Shown here: in pieces, positions 37,320 to 49,897 of the stretch
Layout: every line of letters begins with the position of its first letter
Numbering within the stretch: position 1 is the first letter of the stretch
Assembly (NCBI GenBank): GCA_037179515.1
Contig: JAXCGZ010009466.1
Coordinates: forward strand, 52,501-116,500
Source of the DNA: Halocaridina rubra
Lineage: Eukaryota; Arthropoda; Malacostraca; Decapoda; Atyidae
Direction of reading: 5' to 3'
Length of the DNA: 64,000 nt
The notes under the pieces: generated by a model
The model's input: only the letters and a program-made list of their open reading frames with translations
Told to the model about the DNA's origin: nothing
Databases searched by the model: none
Program-made: the position numbers and the translations under genes

Positions 37320-40300
37320 TTGTTATACACAAATGCTGATGAATTAGCTGGTAAGGCAGTAGAATTAAAAGATAGGATTCACAACAGTAAGGCAGATATA
37401 GTAGCAATTACAGAGACTAAGTTGAGTGAGGACATAAACAGTGTCACAGTTTTTCCTAAGGGCTTCAGAATACTAAGGGTTGAAAGATCTGAGAGGACTG
37501 GTGGAGGGATAGCACTGCTCATAAGTGAAAGGATTCAAGTTGAAGAAATAAACTTGGCTATAGAAAGTGAGTTCAAGGAATTTCTTGTTGCTCGCATAAA
37601 TACTGGGTCAGAGAGCATTATAATAACTGTTGTATACAATCCACCAAGAAACCAAAATAGGCTTGAAGTTTATGAGGAAAGTCATATAGGTACTATTGAA
37701 GTCATAAACTCAGTTGTTAACATGGCACGGGAAAAAAAATGTAGGATTTTGATTATGGGAGACTTTAATCATAAAGAGATAGATTGGATAAATCTTGACC
37801 CACACAGTGGTGAGGACACATTCAGGGCAAGATTCCTAGATTGCGTACAAGGTAATTTCCTACACCAACATGTAATGGAACCAACAAGGGCCAGGGGTGG
37901 GGATGAGCCATCACTATTTGATCTAGTGTTCACAGATAATGTGTTGGATATTGAAAAAATTGAGTATGAACCACCAATTGGAAAGAGTGACCACTGTGTG
38001 TTGTTGATGGAGTATATCATTGAAGATATTCTTCCTGAGAGTAGAGACACTGAGGACATGAGGAGGAACTATCGGAAAGGAGATTACATCAAAATGAATG
38101 AGCTTTTTGCAGCTATTGACTGGAGAACCTTATTTTACAACAAATCTGTACAAGAAATGTATGACATCTTTTGTGAGAAATATGGGAAGATAGTAGATTG
38201 CTGCATACCTGTTACCAAAGTAGGTGTAATTCATGCCAGAGAGAAATGGTTCGATAATGGATGTAAAAGAGCTAAGGAGTGGAGAGACAAATGCTGGAAA
38301 AGGTATAGGAGGAGAAAAAACATAAATGCCTGGCAAACCTACAAACGAGCAAGAAATGACTACCTAAGTAACAGAAGAGAGGCAGAGAGAGACTATGAGA
38401 GGGACATCACCAGGAAGGCTAAAGAAAATCCCAAGCTTTTCCACAGCTTTATCAGAGGAAAACTGAAGGTAAAAGAACAGGTTTTAAGGCTAAAGAGAGC
38501 GGATGGAAGCATCACTGAGACGGATGAAGAGATCTGAAAAGAATTGAACAAGGAGTTTCAGTCAGTATTTACAGTAGAAAATACCCCACCCCCTCAGATT
38601 GCAGTGATAGAAGCTCAAGGGCCGGTATTAGAGAACATCAACCTTACAGCCACAGAGGTATGCAAAGCGCTGATGGATTTAGATGTTCATAAAGCTACAG
38701 GTCCTGATGACATATCCCCTCATGTGCTTAAAAAATGCGCAAACACAATATCAGTGGCACTAAGTATCATATTTAAGGAGTCACTGGAGTCGGGGGAGAT
38801 TCCAGGATGCTGGAAACAAGCAAATGTGATACCTATCTTCAAAAAGGGAAGGAGGGATACGGCTCTGAACTATAGACCAGTTTCCTTGACCAGCATAGTT
38901 TGCAAAGTTATGGAGAAACTACTAAGGAAACATATCTCTCTTCACTTGGAATCCTTCAACTTTTTGTCAGTGAGGCAACATGGCTTCAGAGAAGGTAGAT
39001 CAACAGTAACAAACTTATTAGAATTTTATGATGAGGTAAGCCAAATCTTACAGGAAAGAGAGGGCTGGGCAGATTGCATATTCCTAGACTTCCAGAAAGC
39101 GTTTGACACTGTTCCACATGGGAGACTTATTAGGAAGCTGCAATCAATGGCTAGAATAGGTGGAAATGTTTTGGAATGGATAAAAACTTACTTAGAAGGA
39201 AGGGAACAGAGGGTTAGAGTAAGACACTCAGTGTATTAATGGAAGGAGGGATACGGCTCTGAACTATAGACCAGTTTCCTTGACCAGCATAGTTTGCAAA
39301 GTTATGGAGAAACTACTAAGGAAACATATCTCTCTTCACTTGGAATCCTTCAACTTTTTGTCAGTGAGGCAACATGGCTTCAGAGAAGGTAGATCAACAG
39401 TAACAAACTTATTAGAATTTTATGATGAGGTAAGCCAAATCTTACAGGAAAGAGAGGGCTGGGCAGATTGCATATTCCTAGACTTCCAGAAAGCGTTTGA
39501 CACTGTTCCACATGGGAGACTTATTAGGAAGCTGCAATCAATGGCTAGAATAGGTGGAAATGTTTTGGAATGGATAAAAACTTACTTAGAAGGAAGGGAA
39601 CAGAGGGTTAGAGTAAGACACTCAGTGTATTAATGGAGAAGAGTTAGTAGTGGAGTTTCCACAGGGTTCAGTTTTAGGGCCACTTTTGTTCCTTGTATAT
39701 GTAAATGACCTACCAGAGTCTGTAAATTCATTCATGAATATGTTTGCAGATGATGCAAAGATTGTGAAGAAAGTAAAAAAACGAGAACAATGGTAGAGAA
39801 CTTCAGGAGGATCTAAATAATCTGCATGAGTGGTCAGAAAAGTGGCTAATGAAATTCAATACTTCAAAATGTAAGGTAATGAGAATGGGTACAAGTGCAA
39901 GAAGGCCCAAGCTTGACTACTCGGTGGCTGGAGTACAACTTCAAGAGACAGAAAATGAGAGAGATCTAGGAGTAAACATACTGGCAGATTTGTCTCCAGA
40001 AATACATATAAATGGCATAGTAAGGGCAGCATATGCATTCTTATCAAATGTAAGGGTAGCCTTCAGGCACATGGACAAGGAAATGTTCAGAAATATTTAT
40101 GTAACCTATGTGAGGCCAAAACTCGAATATGCAGCCCCCTTTTGGAATCCGCACTTGAAAAAGCACATAGCTAAGCTTGAAAAAGTTCAAAGACATGCCA
40201 CGAAACTGGTGCCAGAAATACGCAATCTCAGTTATGATGAGAGGCTGAGGGAATTAGACTTACCATCACTCAAAGCTAGAAGAGTGAGGGGGGATATGGT

Positions 40301-40538
40301 GACAGTCTTTAAATTCCTTCATGGTTATGATAGAGTGGATAGGGATCGATATTTTGATATGGCTGGCTCTAGAACTAGAGGTCATAGTTTGAAGCTTGGT
40401 AAGAAAACTTGTTTGCAGGATGTAAGGAAATACCTTTTCAGTGTAAGAGTAGTTGATAATTGGAATTGGCTAAGCGAGGAGGTAGTTAATGCTATCTCAA
40501 TCCATAGTTTTAAGGACAGGTATGATAAGTATGACTAA
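37320..40538 (+). pseudogene. LINE ORF2: endonuclease and reverse transcriptase, broken
   Basis: The endonuclease spans about 37320-38030: LLYTNADELAGK, IVAITETKLSED (catalytic Glu), ILIMGDFNHKEIDW (Asp/Asn) and KSDHCVLLME (Asp-His). After a TGA at 38535-38537 the RT continues in the same frame with [42 protein letters not shown] and FLDFQKAFDTVPHG. The 394-bp duplication and later frameshifts follow. MFADDAKIV (the ADD box) lies near 39740, and the C-terminal thumb and tail are intact from 39849 to 40538. The four breaks prevent translation. Confidence 0.85.
38847..39634 (+). repeat. 394-bp exact-looking tandem duplication inside the LINE RT
   Basis: 38847-39240 is repeated at 39241-39634, both starting ggaaggagggatacgg and ending gacactcagtgtattaat. 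The unit covers the RT segment from NYRPVSLTS to the [19 protein letters not shown] region. The length is not a multiple of three, so it also shifts the frame. I noticed no differences between the two copies by eye. Confidence 0.9.
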
Positions 40539-40627
40539 GTATAAAATGGAAGCGATCAGGAGACGGGAAGATACGAGCATTGGGCTCTTTCCCGTAAACA
40601 CAATTAGGTAATCCAATTAGGTAATCA

Positions 40628-43010
40628 CACCATATTTTTTCTTATTCCACCAAGAAGTTTTCTTACAGAACTTCAATCTATGACCTTTCGTTGTAGAACC
40701 ACCCATATTAAGGTATTATTCCCTATTAGATAAGTCAACACCATAAATGATTTTCAAAACCATTATCACATCGACACTGTTTCTTTTATCTTCGAGTAGT
40801 GGGCAAGTCTAATTCTTCAGCCTTTCCTTAAAACTGAGATTTCATATCTCTCACAAGTTTGTACCAATTTTCTGAACTTCCTCCATTTTTTTCTATATAT
40901 ATTTCTTAAGTGCAGATTCCAGCAAAGAGTTGCATATTCAAGCTTGAGCCTCACATAAATCGTGTATAGATTCTAAATGAAATTGTCCCTATGCTATTAG
41001 GCCACCTTTATGTTTTCTAAGAGAGCATTCAATTCCTTTATTATATAATTTATATGCAATTCCAGAGGCTAATCTGCCAATTCATTTACCTTCACATATC
41101 TTTCATTCTCAGATTTTTTAAGATCTTCTGCTATTCAATATATAAATATATGCCTTCTTCCACTCTTCTTCATTATCATTACTGTATATTTTGAGGAATT
41201 TAATGTCATTAGCCACATATCTGCTCACTTATGCAGACTTTCTGGGCCTTCCAAAAGTTCTCTTGAACTATTTTCGTCTATTGCTCTATTCACAAGCTGC
41301 TTCGTCTGCGACAATATTAAAATGCGTTTACGGACTCCAGCAGATGATTTATACATTTGGGGCTTAAGTATCCCTAAAACTTATCCACGTGGAACCACAC
41401 TGTTAACCTCCCTAGGGTCAATCACTATATTCCATAATCTGATCCTCTGCTGCCTTCCTTCTGAAATAAAACTGTATCACCCCAAGGCACTTGTATACCT
41501 ATTCTTACTTAACTTGCAACTACTTAAGAAGACTCTCGTGTGGGATCGGAACAAACGCATTTTGAAAATTTTAGAATATGCAAATTGGCCAGACCACTCT
41601 ACTTGTGAGATTATGTCGGCCTCATCATGAAAAGTTGAAGCACATAAAGTGAAAAGATATGCTATAACTTTGCTAGCTTTGCAGTTCAATGAAACAGGTT
41701 CATAGATTAGAGCTGTGTCTCTCCATCAATTTTTGAAGATAGACACTACACTTGCTTGCTTTAGATATCTTAAAACCTCCCCAGATTCCAGCGACCTTTC
41801 AATATGATGCCATTACTTAAGCTAATAGTGCAGCACATTTCATGAGGGCGTAAGGGATATTCCATCAACACTTTGCATACTTCTCTAGCTGAGAAGATGA
41901 TGGTTCTCTAATACCGGCTCCTGTTATCTCATCTTTGCAATATAAGGGGGGTAAAGTGCTTTCATGTGAATACCAATTGAAATTCCCTGTTCAATTCTCC
42001 GTAGGTCACTTTACCTGTTTCTGGAATGCTTTCGTCTTCCCTTTCCAACAGTAAAACTAGTTTTTGACATTTAATTTCCCCTTTAAAATCTCTTTCATAT
42101 GCCCCTCCACCTCTCTCCTTATACACTGATCCCCATTTCCGAAGCATTTATAACTTTCCTCCTAATACACCTATTCCAGCATGTGTCTATCCTCTACATC
42201 GTCCTTTTACATTCGTTTCGTAGCCCTTTCTCTTTGGCATTACTTATTCCTATTTTCGTAGATTATATGCAACATCGAACTATCAACTCATATTCCTAGC
42301 AAGATATTTTGTACATCTCCTGAACAGTTTTTCTTTTCATAAAATCAGTCCTCCAGTCAATGCCTGGAAGAAATTCGCTAATTCTCTTGTGCTCTCTGTT
42401 CGGATATTTTTTCCTCATTTATTTCTCTGTCCCCTTACTTTCGGACAGAATATCCTCGATGATGCACTCAATCTTTTACTACGAGGTCAATCAATGATGG
42501 TTCATCTCCTTTCTTAGTCCTTGTTGGTTCCATTACTTGTTGGTGCAAATAAAACTCCATTGCATACAATCTTGCCCCAAAAGAAACCTCTTCACTGTGT
42601 AGATCGATATTATTCAAATCTACTTTTCCTGTGAAAGAAATCCACTCTAATTGATATTCTACACTATCTTTTACGCACAAAGGTTAATATTGAGATTTTT
42701 TGATGGATGACATATCACATCTATTATAATGTTCCACAAGCCCGAATTCATGAGAGCGACGATAAACTCTTTGAAAGGAATTGTTTTTTAAGTAATGTTA
42801 AAAAGTTCACCCTGGAACCTTTCACTGACTTACAACGTTTTCCTTCACTCAGTCCTCTCAGCTTTGTCTGTCGTTATTATTTTGTAGTCAACAGGAAAAA
42901 TGTAATACTGTATATTTCTTCGCCTGGTTTTCTCTGTGATTGCTATTATATTTGCTTTTCCTTCATATCCTGTCGATAACACATAAGACGGTATACACCA
43001 ATGAACATAT
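40628..43010 (-). mobile_element. Old CR1/L2-group LINE copy, heavily decayed
   Basis: The minus strand matches the family in order from right to left. Near 42870-43000: SYVLSTGYEGKANIIAITEK (endonuclease start). 42680-42468: LYAMEFYLHQQVMEPTRTKK and GDEPSLIDLV. 42147-41962: YERDFKGEIK and GELNREFQLVFT. Near 41900: the ATEVCK-equivalent. The C-terminal region lies down to 40640. Multiple stops and indels are present. Its missing 3' end is probably 36690-36780. Confidence 0.65.
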
Positions 43011-43014
43011 ACTC

Positions 43015-43017
<3 letters not shown>

Positions 43018-43083
<66 letters not shown>
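43018..43083. repeat. (AAT)n microsatellite
   Basis: About 22 AAT units on the plus strand, paired 48 bp downstream with the complementary ATT tract. Confidence 0.97.
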
Positions 43084-43085
<2 letters not shown>

Positions 43086-43131
43086 GTTTCGATCATTATA
43101 ATGTCTTTTTAAGAAGAATGCTAAATTTGAA

Positions 43132-43132
43132 C

Positions 43133-43206
<74 letters not shown>
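43132..43206. repeat. (ATT)n microsatellite
   Basis: About 25 ATT units. It is the reverse complement of the tract at 43018-43083, so the two can form a long hairpin. Confidence 0.97.
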
Positions 43207-43207
<1 letters not shown>

Positions 43208-43529
43208 TGTGGACTAAGTTTTTATTCAGTGAAATATTGAATTAGTCCCTGTTTTATATTATGAAGAAATGGACTTGCTGCTCAATACTCTATAGTACTA
43301 AAAGGAAGAAGAGGAAGTAATGTATACATTTCCTGCCATTTATCTCACAGAGGGAGGATTCCATGTTATTAATTTAGGTATGCTATTTCTGGGATTACTT
43401 TAGCTTTATGTCAAATATTACACCCTCTTTTAGGTACCATAAATCGTTCAGGCTGTGAATCGCATGGATAATTCAGTATAATATGAACAAATATTTATGA
43501 AAATCTTGTTCTTAATGTGATGTGATCGG

Positions 43530-43705
43530 TGTCAAGTCACAGACTCCCTTGTCTGTTAAGGGTTAGGACGGTGCCTTCTTGCGAATGACTTTGGTTTTGA
43601 CAAGTGCAACCGTTACCTTGAGTGAATGCCCTTTTTAACCTTAGACCATGGCAAGCCTCGACCTGACAAATCAGAGTAGCGAACGTTACCAGTCGGCCAG
43701 TGTCT
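43530..43705 (-). repeat. tRNA-derived SINE, copy 2
   Basis: It is a diverged copy of the SINE at 35220-35404 in the same orientation: shared order of aagggttagga, ggtgccttctt, a gtgcaaccgtta segment, tgaatgcccttttt and the tRNA-like head complement cctcgacctgacaaatca...agtcggcca. Confidence 0.6.
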
Positions 43706-46700
43706 TAGTCTACTTCTTAATGCATAGAAATACTATAGTTGAAACACATTGTTATAATGACCCTTGGATATATTGCAGTGGTTACAGAGAAACACCAGAG
43801 AGCTAAGTTGTCAAGGCTTCACGAGCCAGATTTGAACTTAACCTTTAATTATATCACTTCCTGTGATAACAGAATTTTTCGTATAGCAACGTAAAAGCAA
43901 TTGTCAAAGTGAAGACGGGTCGATCACTTGAAATTAATGCACAATTTGCATTATATTTCGTTTGCTTAAAGGAATAGTAATTTCATACAAAGGGAGAGGT
44001 TAGGATTTTTTTGAAAGTTAGTAGTTTTCATCGCCTTATTTTGTCCAGTTAGTAAAATGCAAAATTTATTTTAGCTATTCACTCACAAAAGCTTCAGTAG
44101 TGCAGTTTCACAGATGAATGTATTGCTGAGGAATTACTATTCATTATATCCCACCCTGGCATACGTTACCATAATTTGATTAGGTCAAGGTTTGTTTTAT
44201 GCACATTGCCATAATGCCTATTTATCCCGTATCTAATTATAATTATTTGACTTACATGGATAATACAAACGTCACTTACTCCTGGAAAGCTTTTACTTTG
44301 GTAAAAATCACACATATATATTTATTATTAAGTATTAATAAAAATTAAAATCAGAGAGTGTACCATTATATACCCGAGAGACGAGACGGACACTGGCAAT
44401 TATAATCACATCAAAAATCACTTATTGAAATAAAAGTTTTATATTAAATATTATCTGCATACTGTCCACCACTATGACCTAAAAATTACAGACATATTAA
44501 CTCACAATACACTGGAGATTTCAAGACCTGTTCCTGGCTATTCAGGTGTGACTTGTACTGAACGTGCCCCAGAGCTTCTCACTCAGTGGGAATGTCTGTT
44601 TGGTATATTTGGTGTTTGCACATACTTCTTCTTGTTCTAATATTTATGTATATCTGTGATAAATGTATTTTGTATTCAGCCTGCATTATTCATTATTACG
44701 TCGTAATTTGGTGTATTTATAAATGGCTATTGTGGTTTTACTAATACAATACCGGTACATCTTTTTAACAAAGGTTCCAATTGGCAACCATTCTCAAAGC
44801 CATATCTAGGAAAAATGTCAGATTGGTAAATTTACTGGAGAATTTTACTGGTACTCTCTTTGTCATTCTCTTTCCTCTTGTAGGTTTATGCCAAAGAAGA
44901 CATTACTGGCATGCTCAGCCTGCATTTGTTACCAAGAATACCTTGTCGTTTATTATTGTTTTGTATTATGTAAAATAACTAGTTGCCAACTATGACATGT
45001 GCCCAGGTTCCCAACATAACTTGAGTTGGTGGCAGACCAGTTGTGACTTGTAACTAAGCACGCAAGTACTGGCACTAATTTCACCGCAATCATGTATGCA
45101 GCTGGCAGAAAAAAGATCCAATATGGATTTACTTTGAGAGAATTGTAATTAACCTTTTCATGCTAATTTTTGAGCCAAACTATACCCACAGCAAAAATGA
45201 GACACAGAGAAAGCCTCTTCTTCATATTACGAGAAAGGGTATAAACATATTGCTCAGAAAAAAAAGTTATGCAATATTGTATAGCAATCAAATATGAATG
45301 AGTAAATGTGTGAAATTAAAAAAAGAAATCGCTTCTAAAAAAAATCGATTTTTAAACATTTTTATACAAAAAAAATCTGATTTTTTTTCCAACCCTGTTA
45401 GCCACACTGCTGTTTAAGCACCTAAATTATCCTTAACAAGTTATGTAACTAAGTAACTCATCTACCTAAGCTAACTTAACATGGGTATTTAACAGAACTC
45501 CCTCTGGTTTTGCTTATTATTAATCATTCACCATAAATATATTTGCATGTTTTTTTTACCAATTTAACAGAACTCCCTCTGGTTTTGCTTATTATTAATC
45601 ATTCACCATAAATATATTTGCATGATTATTTACCAGAGTAAAAGTGTTTTAGGAGTGAATGCTGTGAGTTTTAGACATATATGCCTAAGATATACCATTT
45701 GGTAAGGTAAAAATACAAGTTATGGCGAAGTGCATAAAGCAAATTTTAACCGTAGATTATCTACTCTTCTAGCTTGGCCTATGTAACATGCTAGATATGG
45801 TTACGAAATTGACATAATCTGAATGAGGGTACAGTAATTCACATCATTTCGGTCACACGTTTTCTCATTGGCTAGGTAAGGCTAGGAAAAGTATAGATGT
45901 AAATTGTGCATATACACTGTACTATAAACTGCCTAACAACCCTAGAACAACCTAGCTTTCCTAAGTAGTGTGGTTATCATGTGCAACGTTTTAGTTAAAA
46001 TTGCCAGTATATTTATTGTTAGTAGATAAATAGGAGCTAAAGAATGTTAAAATATTTTTCTTTGAAGATTGTTCCTTAGATATTGTTGTCATTTTAAGAT
46101 ACTGGTAAGAACTCATTATGGCTAGTATAATATTACTTTGACTGAATGGTAAATTTATTGTAATATTGATATTACTTAAGTAAATCGAGTAGTTGGAGGT
46201 AACTCTTGGTTTGGAGATGCTTTATTAATTTTTTTTACCGCCAATTGTATTATTACCCTACTAAATAGAGTTGTAACATCAGAACTGTGGAGACGAGGGG
46301 TAAGATTTTAGTTGAATATAATTAAAGATTTTTAAAGTAGAATAAACTTGATAAAGTTTTCAAAAAAATTAATGATTAATAAGTATAAATTTGTATAAGA
46401 TTACTGTGTATTGAAGGAGGTTTTGTAGGTTCTTGCAAGGTAAGAGAGAATGTTTAGAGGTTTTTGAATGGATAGATTTGAATATGAATAGAAAGATGCT
46501 TAGATATGTCCATCCTTCAAGGGCGAGTCTTAATTACGAATTGGATGTCAAAAACTTACAGATTGGTAATTTTATATTTTCAAGCTGGGCTTTTATTGTT
46601 TAATATGGTTTTGCATATTATAATTAAAATTAATTTTCTTAAGAGTAGGTAAGTTCTTCAGTATGGCTTTTAACTCCTGGTTTTGTTATCTTCTGGAAAA

Positions 46701-46738
46701 ATCCCTCCCAGAATTTCTGTTTACTGTACAAGTGACAA
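43706..46738. other. Unannotated 3-kb stretch
   Basis: No gene or transposon was recognised. The only structure noted is a 75-bp tandem duplication at 45488-45637. Confidence 0.35.
45488..45637. repeat. 75-bp tandem duplication
   Basis: Two copies, the second starting at 45563. Each contains cagaactccctctggttttg and accataaatatatttgcatg, and they look almost identical. Confidence 0.85.
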
Positions 46739-46880
46739 CCCCCTTAGGGAGGGGGGATAGAATTCTTCCTCTGTGTTCCCTTGCATGTCGTAAGAGTCGA
46801 TTGAATGAGGCGAAGCAAGGGGACTGGGAATCCTCTACTTTGTATTTTTTCTTCCCAAAGAGTATAGTACAAGTGACAAA
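46739..46880 (+). repeat. RTE-like LINE 5' leader fragment
   Basis: It matches the leaders at 868 and 53603: cccttagggaggggggatag, ttcccttgcatgtcgtaaga, ggggactgggaatcctct. No endonuclease follows, so it is a 5' fragment or part of a SINE that carries this leader. Confidence 0.55.
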
Positions 46881-47123
46881 TGTAATAATAGGCATAGTAA
46901 AAAGCCGTGCTTCCACAGTCTTTATTGCAGTTTTTTTTTCTTTTTTTTTACACTGGGACAGGCAAAAACTGCCTTCAACATTAAAGGCCCGGGCACGAGA
47001 AAACACCAAGACGAAGGAAAAGAAAAAGGTTAAGGAGAAGACAGAGATGAGGTTACGTCACACAAAGGAAAACGACAGACAGAAATAACAGTCAAAGTAC
47101 AGAGGACCCAGAGATATGGAGGA

Positions 47124-49376
47124 CTAGGCCTTGAGATGACGATAGATCTGCATTATGAAGGATGATAGGTCATAAGAATTAGGAAAGACATAAGGAGGAA
47201 GAGAGTTCCAGAGTCTGGAGGTAGATAGGAAGAAGCAGTCACTGCACCGATCAATTCGAGAGCTACAAATAATCTCCACACAGTACCTGTGAGATGAGGC
47301 CACTTGGCGAGTGTTATGCGGCCTCGGCAGTGGGAGAGGGATGTAACTCGCCAACTCATCAGAGCAGCAATAGAAGTAGTAACGATAGGAAAGAGAAAGG
47401 GAAGATTCCTTGTGGCAAAGAGAGAGAGAATCCAGATTAGAAGAAAGAGAAGGATCATTAATGAGTGTGACTGCCTTAGCTTCAACCTTATCAAGGTGTG
47501 TGAACAGTAATGTAAGCAGGGACGGATAAGACTATAGATTTTAAGTAACTGTAAAGAGGAAAAGTAATGACGAAAACGAAACAAAACCCCCAATTTTTTG
47601 GATGAAGATTTAGATATTTGGATTATGTGATTCCTCCAAGACAATTTAGAGGCTATATGGATTCTTAATATGTTCATAGAATTAAGAGGGTAAATTTCTT
47701 AGATTTGAAGACAACAGGATTATCAGGAGGAGAAGAAGATAAAAAGATAGCCAGAAACTGTGTCTTGGAGGCATTGAATTTAACTAAATTTTGAGTGTCC
47801 CACTCAGATACCCTCTGCAAATCGGAGTTGAGAGTAGAAGATGAAGGATAGATACTGGTTGAAAGAATGAGGCTAAAAACATGGCAAATTACGGGAGCCA
47901 GTTCATCTGCAAATTCCTTAAGGAACCTTGCAGGGATTCCATCGGGACCAGATGCCTTGTTCGTCTTTAGGGAGCAAAGAACCTTATGAACTTTGCTTGA
48001 AGAAAGGATAAGGGAGGGCATAGGATTAGAGAGGGGAAAAGATTGAGGAACCAGTGTGCTAGAATCGTTTACAGAAGAGTCAGCAGGAAAATGAGAGCCA
48101 AAGAGAGTGGCTTTGTCTGTGGGAGAGCAAGCTATAGAACCATCAGAACGAATGAAAGGGGGAAAGCTCAAGTTACAGAAGTTTTTGGAGAGGTTTTTGG
48201 CTAAGGACCAGAAGTATTTGTCAGTGGGAGAGGAGTTAAGGTCATCAACTTTCCTTCATATAAATGAAGCCTTAGACCTTTGAATCTGAACAGTACAGCG
48301 ATTCCTAGGTACAATAAAAGCAGAGTGAGTTAAATCGGAAGGAAAGGCTTGGTTTGATTGGTGTGCCCGATTCCTGGCCATGGAGCAGGCACATTCAAAC
48401 CAAGGATTAGGTCTTTAGGGGGAGAGAAAGTTTTTGTAGAAGAGGGAATGTACGCCTCCATTCTCGAGGTCATGATCTTGGCAACATTTAGAGATACCTG
48501 ATCAGGGTTGCGGGATCGATAGCAGTAATCATCCCATGGGAAGTTAAAGAGGAAGTTACGCAAATATTTATGTTGGATACATTCAGAGTGCTAAAGGAGG
48601 CGCTGAGTAGGAGGGATTGTTGGTGGGGGAGCGAAAATGGAAGATATTGAGATCATAGAGTGGTCATATTTACCAAGAGGGGAAAGCACAGAATAAGAGT
48701 AGTTTGAAGGGTTAGAAGTAAGAAATGGTCAAGAGTGTTTGCAGCATGTTTGTGACGATCAGGAACACGAGTAGGATGTTTGATAATTTGCTCCAGATCG
48801 TGAGTAATAGAGAAAGCAAGGGCCTCGCTTCCTCCCACATCAGTGTGAGAAGAATTAAGCCACTCACTGTGGTGTACATTGAAGTCTCCAATGTAGAGAA
48901 CTTCGGCATGTGGGTGAGAAGATAACAATGACTCATGGCATGAGGACAGATATTCAAAGAAAGACACAAACTTGGTGGAGTTTAGAGAACAGTAGCAGAA
49001 GCAAAAGAAAATAGTGGTAGTGGAGAGATAGATTTTTTAACCAGAGAACATCAAAGTCAGGAGATTCAAGGTCCATGAGCCTCGCAATAGGTGTGGTAGT
49101 GTTGCAGTAGGCACAGACCCCACCTTTGGAACGAAAACGAGTTTACAGATTATAGTGAGAGATTTGAAATGGGTCAGTGGAAGCATGTATAGACAGATGG
49201 GTTTCAGATAGGAGGAGAGGGTTAGGGAGGAAAATACCCAAGTGTTGTTCCACACACGAAAGATTAGAGTTCAGCCCAAGAATGTTTGAATAGTGAAGAG
49301 TGAAAGAAGCAAATCTATTGGGAGGTGCAAAGTTAAGGGTAGAACCATTACTACCACCAGGTATGTCTGCCCTCAA
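47124..49376 (-). pseudogene. LINE endonuclease/RT coding remnant
   Basis: Reading on the minus strand: endonuclease start LGLNSNLSCVEQHLG and LLLSETHLSIHAS (catalytic Glu). Then 48967-48653 with EVLYIGDFNVHHSEWLNSS, EQIIKHPTRVPDRHKH and the shifted SPLGKYDHS-type end. 48171 onward gives FPPFIRSDGSIACSPTDKA and KTNKASGPDGIPARFLKEFA. At about 47840 it jumps from LILSTSIYPSS to STLNSDLQRVSEWD, so the fingers/palm with the catalytic FADD box is deleted. The C-terminus ends [18 protein letters not shown]. Confidence 0.75.
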
Positions 49377-49572
49377 GCCAATAGTGGAGTCATCACGACC
49401 CGTGGGATTCTTCGCACCCCGCTATGCCGGGTACTGGCGGCCATTAGGTGTGAACCTTCCATAAATAATATCAAATATGAGGAAAAAGAGACAGATGTGG
49501 GGAGTGTTGTGACGTCAAATGTAATGGAATAGCAAGAGTTGTGTAATGAATACGCCAGAATATTCAGTGTAT

Positions 49573-49758
49573 ATGTAGCCTGCTGGCTAGTACAGTGGTA
49601 ACGCGCTGGCTTCGCATTCACGAGGTCGAAAGATCGGTCCCCGTCCAAGACCGAGAGTTTAAGCTGTTTACTGGCAGGAACTGCTGTGGGTGGACATCAC
49701 AGTGGGGGGTTGGGGCTTGTCCTGGCTGACGAATACCCATTGTAAAATGGAAATAAAG

Positions 49759-49793
<35 letters not shown>

Positions 49794-49795
49794 GA
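49573..49795 (+). repeat. tRNA-derived SINE with (TTA)n tail, inserted in the LINE leader
   Basis: The head reads gcctgctggctagtacagtg, gtaacgcgctggcttcgcat and gatcggtccccgtcc (A- and B-box-like). The body contains ggcaggaactgctgtgggtg, and the tail is (TTA)n at 49758-49792. LINE leader sequence flanks both sides (…cagtgtatatgta and gaaggaagactcaacc), so this insertion is younger than the LINE. Confidence 0.7.
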
Positions 49796-49897
49796 AGGAA
49801 GACTCAACCCGGAACTGTCTGGACCAGTCTTAGTTGTATCCTAATACCTTCAGTTGTAGTCTTTCAATGGGCGGCTGGTGCCATGGCCAACCTACTA

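Larger units (their letters stand above)
36781..40627 (+). mobile_element. CR1/L2-group LINE with ORF1 remnant, endonuclease and reverse transcriptase
   Basis: The element is 5'-truncated in ORF1 and then carries a full endonuclease and reverse transcriptase region. Its 3' UTR is short and ends gggctctttcccgtaaacac, then aattaggtaatcc and aattaggtaatca. The short tandem 3' repeat (about 12 bp) is typical of CR1/L2-group ends. Interruptions are a stop at 38535, a 394-bp tandem duplication, and two single-base insertions near 39655 and 39780. Copies at 31330, 40628 and 57361 show that the family is abundant. Confidence 0.8.
46931..49897 (-). mobile_element. Jockey/CR1-like LINE with deleted RT core
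   Basis: The 5' end at 49897 reads tagtaggttggccatggca. The leader is interrupted by a SINE (49573-49795). The endonuclease spans about 49376-48650, the RT N-terminal part 48171-47880, and the C-terminal part 47830-47124. The 3' UTR carries cgtgcccgggcctttaatg and an A-rich tail (T-run 46931-46949). It is the parent type of the short derivatives at 28081 and 53820 and of the longer derivative at 23927. Confidence 0.75.

Noticed and set aside
43001..43240. Poly-Asn/poly-Tyr frame
   Set aside because: It is the translation of the AAT and ATT microsatellites.
46663..47088. 141-codon plus-strand frame
   Set aside because: It spans the RTE-like leader fragment and the antisense 3' UTR of another LINE, so it cannot be a single gene.
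49573..49660. Possible tRNA gene
   Set aside because: A- and B-box-like stretches occur, but no cloverleaf with a proper acceptor stem; the body and (TTA)n tail mark a SINE.
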